Assembly (NCBI GenBank): GCA_003255065.1
Contig: QAOA01000112.1
Location: 1,722,587 to 1,786,586, forward strand
DNA: 64,000 nucleotides
DNA from: Cercis canadensis
Lineage: Eukaryota; Streptophyta; Magnoliopsida; Fabales; Fabaceae
Direction: 5' to 3'
In this document: one piece after another, positions 12,191-26,960 of the stretch
Numbering within the stretch: the stretch's first letter is position 1
Layout: the number at the start of each line of letters is the position of its first letter
Program-made: the position numbers and the translations under genes
The notes under the pieces: model-generated
Told to the model about the DNA's origin: nothing
Database searches by the model: none
What the model saw: the letters and a program-made list of their open reading frames with translations, nothing else

Positions 12191-13269
12191 TATGTTTATG
12201 TGACACACAAAGATAGACAATAGACTAAAATATCATATACATGGGAGTTATAAGAGAAACCTCCTTATTTGGGTAAGCAAGGGAAAAGAGGAGAGGAAGC
12301 ATTTGTTCCAAAATCTATGAGTTAATCCTTCATTAAAACCGAGTAGTTGATGTTGCGAATAATATGTTTTATACTAGTAAATTGACATTTTTTGTATACT
12401 TATACACACAATACATCTACATTTAAATCAACTCATTTAAATTTTATATAGCGAAGGGTGACATTTATGTAATTTAACTTCTTTTATACAGCTCAAATAT
12501 TTATCATTTCCATTGTTGCAAAAGGCAACATATGCAAAGTATGTATGAGATAACCCCTCATGGAGGGTATAGGTCCTATCTTCCGCACATGTCGCATGCA
12601 ACTACCTACACATGCAAGGTCGCCATGCACGTGATGACGTTCCTGTTATGGTCTTTGGCTTTGACCACTACTCTAGTAACTAACCGAGATGAGTAGTATA
12701 GTCCCATCTGAACTTTTCTCTTTTAAACATGTCCTACATTGCATACCTTTTCTAATATATATAAAGTTGTTCAGTTGACATGACTTGAATGAGATTTGCT
12801 ACTTGCTAGGGTTAAGTTTCCAACAACCCCTATATTAAAAAAATGCTCTGATATAACACATTAAGATTATAATCAAGAAATAGTCAATTGTTTTTTAATT
12901 TTCAGTATGTCAACCAATTCAAACTTTTAAAATATTTTATTACAATTGAGGTGAACACAAATTCAACCCCGGGCAGCGATAACTTTCCTTTGAGTTCATG
13001 TGGTATCTATTGTTCGAAATTAGTGGTATTGTAAAAATTTTAAAAAATTGAACTATTTAATATGTATTAAAATAATTATTTTTTGTAAAATATATCAATG
13101 GTATAATATAAGAAAATATATAAAAAAAATTAAAAAATTGATACGAAATAATGATTTTCTTTGATAAAATTTATACTTAAATTCTATTAATTATTTTAAA
13201 ATTTAACCCATATTGTGTAATTATTTTTCGAGAATTTTGCAATAATAACAACTTTACATCCCGGGTCCC
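12191..13269. other. AT-rich intergenic, no gene seen
   Basis: Mostly AT-rich. A less AT-rich patch near 12550-12680 holds a G-box beside a TGACG word (GCACGTGATGACG near 12629), but I see no gene start next to it. Confidence 0.5.
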
Positions 13270-13630
13270 ACGCTTAGTCGTCTCCAATAACTATATATAG
13301 GAATTTAAAATTAAGTCATCTTTATCCAACTAAGGGGCGAATGTCATGTTGGGCCAAGGAAGGCATAGCAACAAGGATGAACCTATCATGTTTTAATTTA
13401 TACTAGGGTACCCATTTTTTTTTTAAAGATTAATTTTCATAATGATATTAAAATTAAGAGTTAATTTTATCTAAAATTTGAATTTGGAGATGTACAATTT
13501 TCACAAAAAGACCCGTCATAATATTCTGCTCCTTACCACGAAGTGTAACTATCTAATTAGTCCAAAGATCGAGTATTAATGATAAACATACACGTCTCGT
13601 CTATAAGGCAACTTGACATAAAGAAATGAG
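13270..13630. repeat. Diverged dispersed repeat, copy 1
   Basis: Shares blocks in the same order and orientation with 14640-14885: CTATATATAGGAATTTAA, GCGAATGTCATGTTGGGCC, CAACCTATC-like, ATAATATT.TG.TCC, and AGATCGAGTATTAATGATAA. Family unknown. Confidence 0.5.
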
Positions 13631-14255
13631 TTATGTTTTTAGCATAGTTATAAATATATACTTCTACATCTTTAAACATAAGAATATTTTCTTTTTAACT
13701 TAAACTCTCTAAACTTTTTTTAAAAAAAAAACCTACTTAAAATGTTTTGCACCACTTGAATTCTCTACATCTCTACTACATTTAGGCGTGCAAGCATGGT
13801 TTCTCTAAAGAAATAGACCGTATCACCCATGACACTTATTTGTTCCTTTCTTGAGGCTACATCACACCATCACCTAAAGATATAGGTACAGTGAATCATG
13901 CAAAGTAGGTTACTCATTTTCTTCCAAAACCGTACCCTCTTTTTGTCTCCCTTACTTGAGTGTTGGATGTGTTTGGCTAGAGTCTAATCTCTGGCACCTC
14001 TCAGTCTCTCTCTATCTTCTCTGTTGCTTGCATATTGAAGCCATTCCTTCCATCAACATGCTGGGGCCTGATTAAAAAGTGAAAACCGCGTGCATGAGTG
14101 ATTGATATAAGCCACAGGCAATGTAGCTCTCACTTTTTGCAACGTATGCATGCGTGTTACCTAAATCTCCATATATAGCTGAAAACTCCCATATATAGAT
14201 AGACCTGAATCTCCTCAAGTATGTAGATATTCCTTACACATGTCCCATGCACACA

Positions 14256-14268
14256 CCCCCCCCCCCCC
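14256..14268. repeat. Poly-C run
   Basis: Thirteen C in a row after CACACA; rare in this AT-rich window. Confidence 0.9.
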
Positions 14269-14639
14269 TTCTTCTTTCCCCCAACCAAACACAGCAGAAG
14301 GACAACTGCCAGGATTCATGCATGTGAGTATGGGTTTGACCATCATTTTATAATCTGAGTAATGTTATATGTTCACAAAAATTAACCTAATTACTATATA
14401 AGCAGTTTCATTTAACTCAGTTATGAGCATTTGTAAATATAAGACCAGCACAACTAAGAAAGTACTATTGAACGACATCTGCTAAGGTAATCTTTGTAGT
14501 ACGAATCCAAAGGTATGTATCCCTATGTTATAAAAATTACCTCTCTCACACCCAAAATGAGATTGGACAATTCATAAATACCCAATCGTTTATGACATTC
14601 GAATGTGTCAACTAATTCAAACTTATAAAGTCTCTTACT

Positions 14640-14885
14640 TAGTTCTATATAGGGATTTAAGATTAAATCTCATATTTAATAGAGAGACGAATGTCATGTT
14701 TGGCCAATTTAGGCCCTGCAACAATGGTCAACCTATCTTGGCTTTTTAAGATCGAGGGCTGATGTGATGATGATTGAAGACCTATGAATGCTCTCATTAT
14801 AATATTGCGTTCCATATTCAAAAGGTGACTATTGAATAGGCTCAGAGATCAAGTATCAATAAAGCACACAACTCAAGAAATGAAT
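14640..14885. repeat. Diverged dispersed repeat, copy 2
   Basis: Counterpart of 13270-13630, sharing ACGAATGTCATGTTTGGCC, CAACCTATCTTG, TATAATATTGCGTTCC and AGATCAAGTATCAATAA in the same order. Confidence 0.5.
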
Positions 14886-16499
14886 AATACTATTTACATA
14901 TTAATAATTTCTCTGACATTGTGAAAATAGAATAGCGTCTAAATTAAATTTCACCCACTAAAATTACTTTATTCCAGCTCAAGTAAAACTACATCGAAAT
15001 AGTGTGACATATGCTATTGTATAACAACCATTTATCTATTACATACACTTGACAGTTATTTGACAATTCTCTAGACCATGATTACATCATTATCATCACT
15101 TTTAGATATAAATATGATGACTCATATATAAGTAATACTGTATGCAAACTACTTAAGTTTATATTACAATAGTTGACATAATTTTAACTTTATTAAAGCC
15201 ATGTAAACCTTTTTTGTATGACTGGACTTATGCTAACTCATCTAGTGTGACATAATATACATCAATTAACATTTGTCCTCATAGTGTGTATAACAATAAA
15301 AATATTTATAACATTCTAAATGCGTAATCAAAGTTCACTTTTGTTGCGCTATATAGCTAATAAGAGTAGTGCTAGACTTACACTTACTTTTCTCTATGTT
15401 ATGGTCTTCAATTTAATTAGATTTTATGTACTGTTTAATTGAATCCATTTAATTTAATTTTAATTTTTTGAATAATTTAGATTTAACTACATCACACAAA
15501 TGTGAGAATTAGTGAGAATAGTATGATGAGTCTTGTACAACCATTTCTCATATCCCTATTGTGTTCGTGAATGTACATATCAATATCTGGTCCACCTGAT
15601 CTTCGTTGATAGCAGAGAGGCTAAGAAACGAAAAAGTGGAATCAGATACAAAATGATATCAGTTTCAAGGGTTTCATTATATAGAGAGAGAAATATGCTT
15701 ATAGTATAAACCGTTTATTAAGGGTGACATGGCCACCCATTGAAAAAGGTAAGAGGAGGATGTGTCATAGCCAGAACAAAACATGCTGGGGGTGGGGGGC
15801 ATGCAGGACCAAAGCATGGTTATGGAGCATTGCTGTAGCCATCAGTTATAAAGCTCAAAAATAGACATTTTTTAACAATGAGGAATGGCTATCAATGTAA
15901 GTGAGAATCACTGCAGAGATGATTTTGGACAACCTGGACACCATAACAACTACTGCACCATAACCTAAGCCAACCCAATAATTTTGACAAAACCTAAAAA
16001 GCAGCGAATTAGGTCTTACCACGTCACCCTCTAACAACCTCTTGATCATGACGTGCCGTGGATGTCCACATGTTCGCACCTGAATATGTTATTGATTCTG
16101 TGAGCCAAATCCAAATCCTCTGCAATTGCGACACGTAGCACAAAAAAGCCTGAAAGTAAGACTCAGGGAGAAAAAGGACTAAATAGGGACGTTGCTTTCT
16201 GATTCACTCATTTACCCCATATAAGAAAGAGGGAATCTGAAAGGGGAAGAGGGCTCCCCACATCGCATGCCAGTGCAACAAAAACAGTGTGAAATGGGCT
16301 TTTCATGTCTTTACCAAATTCCTATATCCCACCTTTTCGTGTCTCTAAAAAAAGGCCGTCAATTGCTCTGTCTTGCAAGCAAAAATGTCCTCGTGTAAAA
16401 GAGTTTGTCAAAGGAAGACTAGCATTTTTTTCAAGTTCTATCGAGAACTAACTTCTTCTTTGTCCTCGTGTCTATGAATTACCTCATGAGGTCACCTTA
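14886..16499. other. Intergenic, no gene seen
   Basis: No supported gene. The part 15720-16280 is less AT-rich than its surroundings and could be regulatory or a transcribed non-coding piece, but I see no decisive signal. Confidence 0.5.
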
Positions 16500-17535
16500 A
16501 TTGTCTCCTTTTTTTTTGGGAACAAGACAAATTATGTGTGTACATTCTCAACAATTAGAGAAGTTTTTATACATGTGATTTCATAGTCAAACTTATGAGA
16601 AATCATATCAAATAAAATAATTGTTTGTATTATTTTTTAAACATATTTTCCGACAGACAAAGACATTCATTTCAGTCTAATTGGTGGTTGGTTCAGTCTT
16701 TAAGTAAAATGACTCCTTCTATAGTGGATTCAATTTTGACATCCCTTGCCCCCTAAGAAAAAATATTTTTTCGATACATGGAGAACTAAATCTGATTACT
16801 TGGTCTTCTAAGTCATCATGCTTGTAATTTCATAATCAAACTTCTTGGGAGAAATAATGTCAAATAATTGAGTAAACCAATTTCTTAGCTATCTTTTTGG
16901 CTACATTGAGAAGCGAATATAATATTTTGGTGAGGGCTAAGCTACCATCTTTTTATGTTATTCCTTTATGTTACCATTTTCACTCACATATGGGACTCAA
17001 TGAGAGTTATATTATGATTATTGTGTCATTGCGAAGATCTCGAAAAATTAGGTTATTCAGTATATGTCAGGATACACAGTTACTTATAAAATATAAGAAT
17101 GACACAATATAAAAAAAATATGATAGAAAATAACTTTTTAAAATTTATTTTTTGACACACTTTTTTTTTTATCATATAGTTTTTATATTTTATAAAGAAC
17201 TATATGTTTTTGTATATACTAAGTGATTTAATTTTTTAAAATTTTTACAATACACCAAAATCATACTGGGTTTTATCCAACTGATAGAGATGTAATATAA
17301 AAAAATAGCATAATGCTCATCTAATTTTTTAGAGTATTTTAAACTTGCAAAAATGGATTAGTGCGTAGTTATTTAAAAGATACTATACAGATAACACTTT
17401 GTATTGAGAAGATCCAAAGTGATTCTAGCTAACACTCTGCAACTAATTGTACGTTTTGTCTTAAAAGCCGTACAATCAGCTAGCAACTAAAATGGATGCA
17501 CATTAGTCTTCTATCATCATGTCTATAATTTTATT

Positions 17536-18030
17536 GAAGAAAGCAATCCCAAATAATTTATTGTACTAGTTTTCTTAGTCAGTCATCTTCTTCAGTACAT
17601 CGGGAAGCGAGCTTACTGTCCTAGTCTTTTGAATCTTCTTCACTATAACTTGAGCTTTCTACATACCCTTAAATGAATCTAACCCTGCTAGAGTAGTAGG
17701 TGAGGGTTATACTACTTTTTTTTTTTTTTTAGACTGTAGCGTTACTTGCTTTTTAATTGGGTGTACTTGGGTAAGACTCACGTGGAAGAAAGCAATCCCA
17801 AATAATTTATTGTACTAGTTTTCTTAGTCATCTTCTTCAGTACATCGGGAAACGAGCTTACTGTCCTAGTCTTTTGAATCTTCTTCACTATAACTTGAGC
17901 TTTCTGCATGCCCTTCAAATGAATCTAACCCTGCTAGAGTAGTAGATAAGGTGAGGTTATGCTACCTTTTTCTTTTTTTTGAGACTGTAGCGTTACTTTC
18001 TTTTTAATTGGATGTGTTTGGGTAAGACTT
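17536..18030. repeat. Tandem duplication, 249-bp unit
   Basis: Copies at 17536-17784 and 17785-18030 both start GAAGAAAGCAATCCCAAAT and both end in GGGTAAGACT. They differ by scattered substitutions and small indels (for example a four-base loss at TTAGTCAGTC, and TACATACCC versus TGCATGCCC). No N lies between them, so this is a real duplication. Weakly similar blocks precede it near 16560-16930, suggesting an older series. Confidence 0.85.
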
Positions 18031-21000
18031 ATTTAATAATTTTAGTGTCATTAAATTTCACCTAATTAAAAGGAAAATAACGTTATTCCTTTTAAAAAAG
18101 AGAATAATATAGTGCTCACCTAAATAATATCTTCTTAAGCAAATTCATCTTTGTTTCTTTACTTCTCTTTATTTCTTCCCTCTAAAGTTCTTTTGGTTAT
18201 TGGATAATGATACCCTTTATTTTATAAAGGGTAAAATGTCAGAATACATGGACCATGTGGGCAGCTCATTAACCAAACAGATAAGAAGCTGTAAGAGATT
18301 TATACACTTCAGGGACTGCAACTCAGAGAGAAGTCTATTTCAGGTTCACAATCAGTCAGTCAAGCATAGGGTTTTTCCATAGACAACTCAATATGCATTT
18401 TACTGTAAGGCTACCTCTTATACTGCACCTTTTATTTTCCTGTGTCAGTTAAGGGGGATGCATCTGATTATGGGGACCCTTATATATATATATATATATA
18501 TTATTATTATTAACTATACAACCTTTTTTCCACATAACAATATGGTAGTATAAGGTTACTATAAAGCTGCACTTGAACCTTTATGATGTGGAAGAGGAAC
18601 GAATTCTGAATTATTGGATTTTTATAACTCTATTTTGCATTAAAATAAACAAAAGGTGTACAAAATCAATGAGAAGTGAGAGTGATAGGAAAGTAATTTT
18701 TGTTCAAATCTTATCTTCCATTCTTCGCATAAAATCACTCTTTTTGGGATAATATTCTATTTTGTTAGAAACAGAGAAATAGGAAGAGAACACCCATGCA
18801 TAAAATTGCATCTTTAACAGAGCAACAATTGTTTTTACAAAGTATCAGTATTTTTTTGAGGTCCATACAGATTAGTTTAGTTTGCTCATGCAAATGAATT
18901 TTTCTTAGTGTCCAATGAAATTAGAGATAAGATTCCTTAGAGAAGGTCAAAGTTATAAGATTTCACACAATAATGGTCACCACTAATTACAGATGGAAAA
19001 TGAAACTATGGGCTAATGTGGTACCAATAAAATCATTATTTTTAGTGAAAATAATATAATATTCTTTTAGTCAGAAAGAGAAGATAAAGAATAACTCGCA
19101 TCTAGAAATAGAGACTTGGTATCCCTTTCCTACAAGTATAGGAGTAACTTTTCAGGACAATGAAACCAAAAAAAAAAAAGGACAATACAGATTATAATAA
19201 TTTATTTTTTTCAAGCTTGTTGGTAATTAGAAGCAATCAACCTTATTAATTGAATGATCAAATTATATATTTAACGCTACAAAAGTAAGATAGTTTTAGG
19301 CCAGCATGAACAAGGAATTGGGGTGGCTAATTGGGTACCAAACATGATCTTTAGGTTTTGACTGTTCTACTTCAAACATAAATTGAAATGTCTCAATCTA
19401 AATGTTAGTGGGCAAAGTAACTGAGTTGTCCAAATGGGCAAGAAACAATATAATTCAAAGATGCACTTAGAAGTATCATTGTCAATAGTTCAAGGGAGAA
19501 AGATTAAGAAAGTGACTCGCATTTTCATCAAGCTTTTGTCCATAAGCATATAGGTTTTAAGGCACCATTAGGAGCTTCATTCCAAATGGTCACCTTGGGT
19601 CATCTCTGACCAAGCTGGTTTTTTTCATTCATTTCCTTATGCTTGTCTTGTGTGTTAAAGGGACAGTTATGAAAGCTGTACTGAAACCAAATGGCCTGCT
19701 AAAACCTGTCTCCCTTTTTTTTTTTTTTTTTTTTTTNCCTTTTTTTTTTTTTTTCTGGCCATGAATAAAACCTGTCATATATCTTGCATATGAATCTGTC
19801 TTGTAAATTTTTTAGTAATATTTTGATTTGCTAGCCAATGATATCATAATTTTTTAGTTATTCGTGGAATAATGGACAATTATGCATTTATAAAACCATT
19901 GTGCAGAATGTAGGGGCCCGATTAAACTTATGATGAATAACCCAACAATTATTTTGGGCTTTGTCAGAAGTATGTTCTTTCTACAGAGAAAATGTCCAAA
20001 TATGCTAAATACTATGTACAGAGATTTGATTTAATTGGATATAGGTAGAACTATATGTGTTTTGGAAATTTTTTAAATTGAATATATAGAAGCAAAGTAA
20101 ATGGCCAAAACAAACAGAAGCAAAATAAATTTATTTGAAAATAACTAATTTATAAATCCTACAAAATCAAAAAGATGTCATCATATATAGTATATGAAAT
20201 GATTCGAAAATAAATTTAGTTTCTAAGTTTTATTAAAAAAAAAAAGTGCATCTATAAGTTAATTGATTTATAAAATTTTAGTAGTTTCGGACCCAGAATT
20301 GTAGTTGAAGTATAAATATATGTATAACATTAACCTAATTAATGATTATCTTAATGATTACATAATTGGCATTAACCTAATTATTGATATGAATGTGAAA
20401 AGGAACAAAGCATTAAGAAAACCCAAAAAAAGCATAAATTATTGGATTGCTGATAGCACATTGCACTACCTTAATATATATGCAAGATCAATTTAATGAA
20501 TATATTATAAAAGGGCATCAGAATGAGGAAGGCTCATATATATTCCCAACAAAATACCAGAAGTTGGATAGAATCTATACTATAATGAGGAAATTAGGAA
20601 TAAGTTCTCTACCAATGAACAGAAAGTTGACTGTTGATGTATAAAATAGTGTATTTCTGTCATCATAAGAAAGATAGTTGCAAAGCAAAAATGCTTATGA
20701 CAGAAATGCTAATCCCCAGTTCTAATTTAATCGCCATAGTGGATTTCTTTGAAGATCTTTGTGGTGTTATTAGACAAATCATCTTTGTTTCAACCCATTT
20801 GTCTTCATTAATGCTGACATTTAATTGACTTATTTATTCAAAGCTAATTCTTTGAAAGGTCAGCCATGGTATATATTGAGTACTACGGACAATATATTAT
20901 AAGCTGTAATAAATCATAGGTAATTTGTCTTACTCATGTACTAAGAGATCTTGACTAGAAATTAAACTTAACATCTAGGTCAAGTAAGGATTGTCATTTC

Positions 21001-21184
21001 CAAATCCTGCCAAATAGGTTGAGATAAGAATTTTAAGGATTTTCACCAGAACTAGATGTTCCTTCATAGTTTGTTGAGTTCTCCTCTTCCACTTCACGTT
21101 CTGCTTCCACACTTCCTTTTGTGTTTCACTGATTTATATATACACTTTTGTGTACTTAGGTTGTTACTTCGTTTCCAATATTTT
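18031..21184. other. AT-rich intergenic, no gene seen
   Basis: Short open frames only (for example 18200-18382 and 20305-20828), none of a recognisable family. It holds a (TA)n run at 18481-18501 and a poly-T interrupted by an N at 19737. Confidence 0.55.
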
Positions 21185-21940
21185 TGTTTGTTTTGCATAG
21201 ATAGGATGAATCAAATTTTATAGTTTATATTTATATTCCTAATGAGAAACTCCCTTACGAAAGGCTAACTGATACTTTATAGTTTATAAATTAAATTATA
21301 GTTCATAGTTTCCAAGTTTTGCTTCTATCAAAACTTGTTAATTTGTATATCCTGAAGTTCTCAGTTTATTTATTATAAATTTATTATTAATAACACTTTC
21401 AATTGATAATTATTGTATTTATTATTTTTTATAAATAAAATAATACACACTATATATTAATATTGGTAATAAAAATATCAATCGCATCAATATAAATATC
21501 ATTATAATACAATATTACAAAACATTACTACTATTCATAGTTATTAAATAAAATATGAAATTTATTATAAAATAATAAATAAAATTAGAGTTCATCAAGA
21601 AATATTGTATGAGCTTGATAATTACGTAAATCAATATGAAAGTGTTACTATAATTAATATATTGTGTAATATATAATAATTATTAAGTAATCTTGCAATA
21701 ATCAAATTATTGTCTTAGAATTATCAAATTTAACTAAAATATATTATTTTATTCCAAAATTTTATCATGAAATATATAATATTGTTGTATTATTTATTTT
21801 TATCTTATATCGTTTGTTGTCTACTTGATTAGTCAAACATCGGAGAATATATGTTTTTATTATGTTTAAATCACATCCTATTCATCAACTCTCTTATCTT
21901 ATTTGTTCTATTCTATCTGGTTCACCAAACAAGCCTTAAA
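21185..21940. mobile_element. AT-rich TIR element, copy 1
   Basis: Shares with 36499-37490, in order and orientation, CTTGATAATTACGT, ATATATAATAATTATT, ACAT/AATGG-GAATATATGTTTTTAT, and a right end rich in CTCTCTTATCTTATTTG before CACCAAAC. The left end (GATAGGATGAATC) is weaker. No coding capacity is seen. Superfamily not resolved. Confidence 0.5.
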
Positions 21941-24900
21941 GGTTGGATAGGTGTCTAGTTAAGTTATTACTAGTATCAATAAGATCGTATAATCATGAGC
22001 ATGAATACACTATTTCATGGATAAGAAAGGAATATGGGGAAGATATACCTAACTAATTCATATATCAATCATACCATACTAAATCACACATTTATGATTT
22101 TATTTATCTATTACCTAACTTGCTTGCATTTGCATATATATTCACCCAACAATTCATCAATGGAAAAAACGGACTGAAATTATACATTTTGCACATATAC
22201 TTTAATAAAGGATTTAAAGAAATTTTATTTTTTAGTATATACATTACAAACTATATACCAAAAGATATACCAATGCATGTGCATATGTCTATCATGGATT
22301 TTCAATTATAAATTAAAGAACAAAGAATCAATGGTTACCTTTTTCCACTTAAATATAACACAAGTGTGGAATCATATCAAAAAGTATTATACAAGTGGAA
22401 AATGTTTCATTGAATAAATAATGTAGTGGTTACTCAATTAGGAGAATATAAGCTTTTGAGGGGCCCCTTTATCCCCACAACCTTTCTATTTTTTCCCAAA
22501 AGAGGAGGTATTAAATGCACAAAACTGCAGTCCCCACCCCCACACCCCAAAGAAAATAAGAAATAGGCATAGAGATGGGGAGGGAGGGGACTTCCCATCT
22601 ATTTCCTTTGACGATATTTGTTAATGACAATCAATCATGTTTCATGGGACATAAGCTCGCATGTATATTTAAGAGAGAGAGAAAGAGCACTTAATTAATA
22701 ATAGGGTAGTGATAGAAACAAACACTAATTAAGGACGTTCACATCACATTTGGTTGTTGTACAATTAGTCATTTACGATGGTAAACAATTAAGCTTTTCC
22801 ATTTCTCCAAATGGCTACATTCCTAACTTAGATTACGACATCCTCCTCATAGTATATTTTCTAATTACTATACCAAATCCAACAAAAAGGGAAAAAAGAA
22901 AATAAATTCATTGAAAACTATTACCTTTGTCTTTCATTTCTAATCATTATCCAACAGTGTTTTTTTTAGTTTTTCATACATAACAAGAAGAAAAAAAACA
23001 AGATGTTGTAATTAAGCTCGAATATAATTCACTAAGTCCAAATTCTTTTTGAAAACTTAAATTATGGTGTTTTTTTTTTAAAAAAAAATGTTGAAGTTTT
23101 GAAACATCTCCTATCCTTCCTCTAACCCCAATTTAAAGGTTGTAATTAAATTCCGCATGTTTGACTCNTTTCCTTGCTTTGTATGAGTTTTTGCCCCGTA
23201 GTTCTCCCAAAAAAAAAATGTTGAAGTTTTGAAACATCTCCTATCCTTCCTCTAACCCCAATTTAAAGGTTGTAATTAAATTCCGCATGTTTGACTCATC
23301 ATTGTGATAGCAACCTTAGAGTTTGAGAGTCACATGACATATTGGACAAAGACAATCACCAATGAAGATTCAGCATAGGAACTTTTACTTTCCGCTCTTT
23401 AGTATTTACCTACTTTGAAGATTATGGTAAATTGATGATAATTGAGTAGTAAATAGTTAGAAAAAAGTTCCTAGTTTGGGATTGCAGTGCTTTTAGTTGT
23501 ATGGAAACTTACTATACAATATGCTGTCAATGAAAAACATATCATAATGTTAACGAAAATTGATTCAATTAATAAAAATCGACTATATATTGACCTTGAA
23601 ATAAAATAATCTTTTAACACCCTAAACTTTTAGTTAAAAAAAAAAAAACATATCATAACAAATTTTTATATTTTATTGAATGGAATGAATATTATTGCAT
23701 TACTCCATAAATTCTGGCCGATGTGACATAAGACTTGTTTCCACCGCTATTTTTTATGTGGCCTCTACTGAGTTAATTTGCCTAGCGAAAAGTCCTGAAC
23801 AAAATAGCATTATACCCTTATGAAAAATATACTATCTAATTATTTTAAATGATGTTTACAAGGAAGAAAAAGAAATAAAGTTAAAAAATCATGGTTAAAA
23901 TTTTGAAAAATTACTTAACTGATAAATTTCATTGTAATTAATCACAATTGTATATAATAATTGATTAAAAATTCATTGATGATGCGAGTATCTTATAACC
24001 AAATATGAATTTCTCCTTCCTTTTCTTTTTTTAAAAATAAAAATACATACATTTATAGATATTAATGTACCAAACTTGTAATGTGCAAGAAACAAAAATA
24101 GAACAAAACAAAATATAATAATTGGAAATGATATAAGAAAAAGGAAAGGGAAAAAAACTTATTATTTAAGATGGTTTTTCTAAATGAAATTCCTTTTTCT
24201 TTGAAAATGAAATACAAATTGGACTTCCATCTAGAAAGATATGGAAATCAGTTTACTAAGGAATCTTCTTGAATTGACCATATGCTAATAACTTTCCCCT
24301 TATGAAAAAAAAAAAAAAAAGTGAACTGTTTTTCTGCATTAAATACCATAGCTCCCCATCTTAGGATAGCAAATCCGGTGCCTAAACCTTTTAGAAAGTG
24401 ACTGAATTTTCTTGCAAGATTTGGATTAGACAAATCAGCATTTGGTCAAATATGGAAACTAATTATGTGTTCGAACATCGTTTCTCTTAAAAAAGTAATT
24501 TTTTTAGGCAATTCTTAATTAATAGGTAGCTTATCCTGTCGTTATTGAGAGATAATTCAAGGCAAAATTAGCTCGAGTTTGGTGTCAATTCGAAAATGTA
24601 ATTACTTAATGCATTCTAAAATCTTAAACAATTCATAAAAGTGTATAATCTGAACCGTATGAAAAAAATGTGAGAGAAAGGGAGACAATTTATCCGTTTT
24701 ATATATATATATCTTCCTTTTTTATACTTGTTATGGTATGATGTATAATCAAAACTTAACAAACCGGTATAAATTAATAACATAAGATATTTATTAAATT
24801 CTGATTATATACCTATGTCATACAGGTATAAAATTGGTGTAAAAGATAATAGGTGGAAATAATATAACTTTGTCCCAAAATAGAAACTTGTCCGAAACTC

Positions 24901-24990
24901 ACAAGTGGAAGTTGGAAGAAATAGTTCCAAAAGGATTAAAAAAAGGTAAAAAAAAAAAAANAAAAAAAAAAAAGGGATAAAATTTATATC
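21941..24990. other. AT-rich intergenic upstream of the GA 2-oxidase gene
   Basis: No gene seen. It includes an 88-bp duplicated block around the N at 23168 (see separate entry) and a poly-A run with an N at 24961. Confidence 0.55.
23080..23297. repeat. Near-identical duplicate around N at 23168
   Basis: The block that runs from AAAAAAAATGTTGAAGTTTT to CGCATGTTTGACTC occurs at about 23080-23167 and again at about 23210-23297, identical as far as I can read. The single N at 23168 ends the first copy. Probably an assembly overlap. Confidence 0.85.
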
Positions 24991-25003
24991 TCTCTGTCGA
25001 TAG

Positions 25004-25246
25004 TATAAATGCCAAGGCAGACAATCGAAGCCAGATGGCTCCTCAATATAGTTCGTAACGCCTCTCCCTCCTCTGCTTTCATGCATTAGCAATTCTCACC
25101 CTTAGCCCATTTGCCCCATTTATAACCCCCCATCAATCTCAGCACCCTTACAACAACAACAACAATCTCACCTCCTTTCCCTTTCTCTCTTCTTCTTCTT
25201 CTTCTTCTTACCCTGTCTCTATCTTTCTCTGTTAGCTTCAACAACC
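25004..25246 (+). promoter_or_regulatory. Probable TATA box and 5' leader of GA 2-oxidase gene
   Basis: TATAAAT at 25004-25010 would place transcription start near 25035 and a leader of about 210 bases. The leader is pyrimidine-rich with a CAA run (25151-25164) and a CTT microsatellite (about 25189-25209) just upstream of the start codon. Inferred from spacing only. Confidence 0.5.
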
Positions 25247-26690
<1,444 letters not shown>

Positions 26691-26960
26691 ATGAGATGAG
26701 AGACATCAAAGTGGTCAAGAATCAAAATCTGCCCCCCTTTTCAGCATAGCTTTTTGGTCGAAGATTAAAGATAGGTTTCAAAGGGTTGACTCCACTTAGA
26801 CCTATAAATATATGGGAAAATGATAGGTTGTTTATTACTATCTTCTAGACTTCTACCTTTTATGCTTTTTTTTTTTTTTTCTTCTCTTTTGACTTGCTTA
26901 ATGTAAGGACCTACCCTTTTATTATCAATGCAACTCTGTTCAAATATGTAATAAAGTTTT
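26691..26960 (+). other. Probable 3' untranslated region of GA 2-oxidase
   Basis: Lies between the stop codon and an AATAAAG word near 26951. It holds a poly-T run near 26867-26880. Confidence 0.45.

Noticed and set aside
12620-12640. G-box with adjacent TGACG as a promoter
   Set aside because: No gene start, leader or TATA-linked coding sequence follows on either strand.
24248-24433. 61-codon minus-strand open frame upstream of the GA 2-oxidase gene
   Set aside because: It contains a poly-F run from a homopolymer and has no family resemblance.
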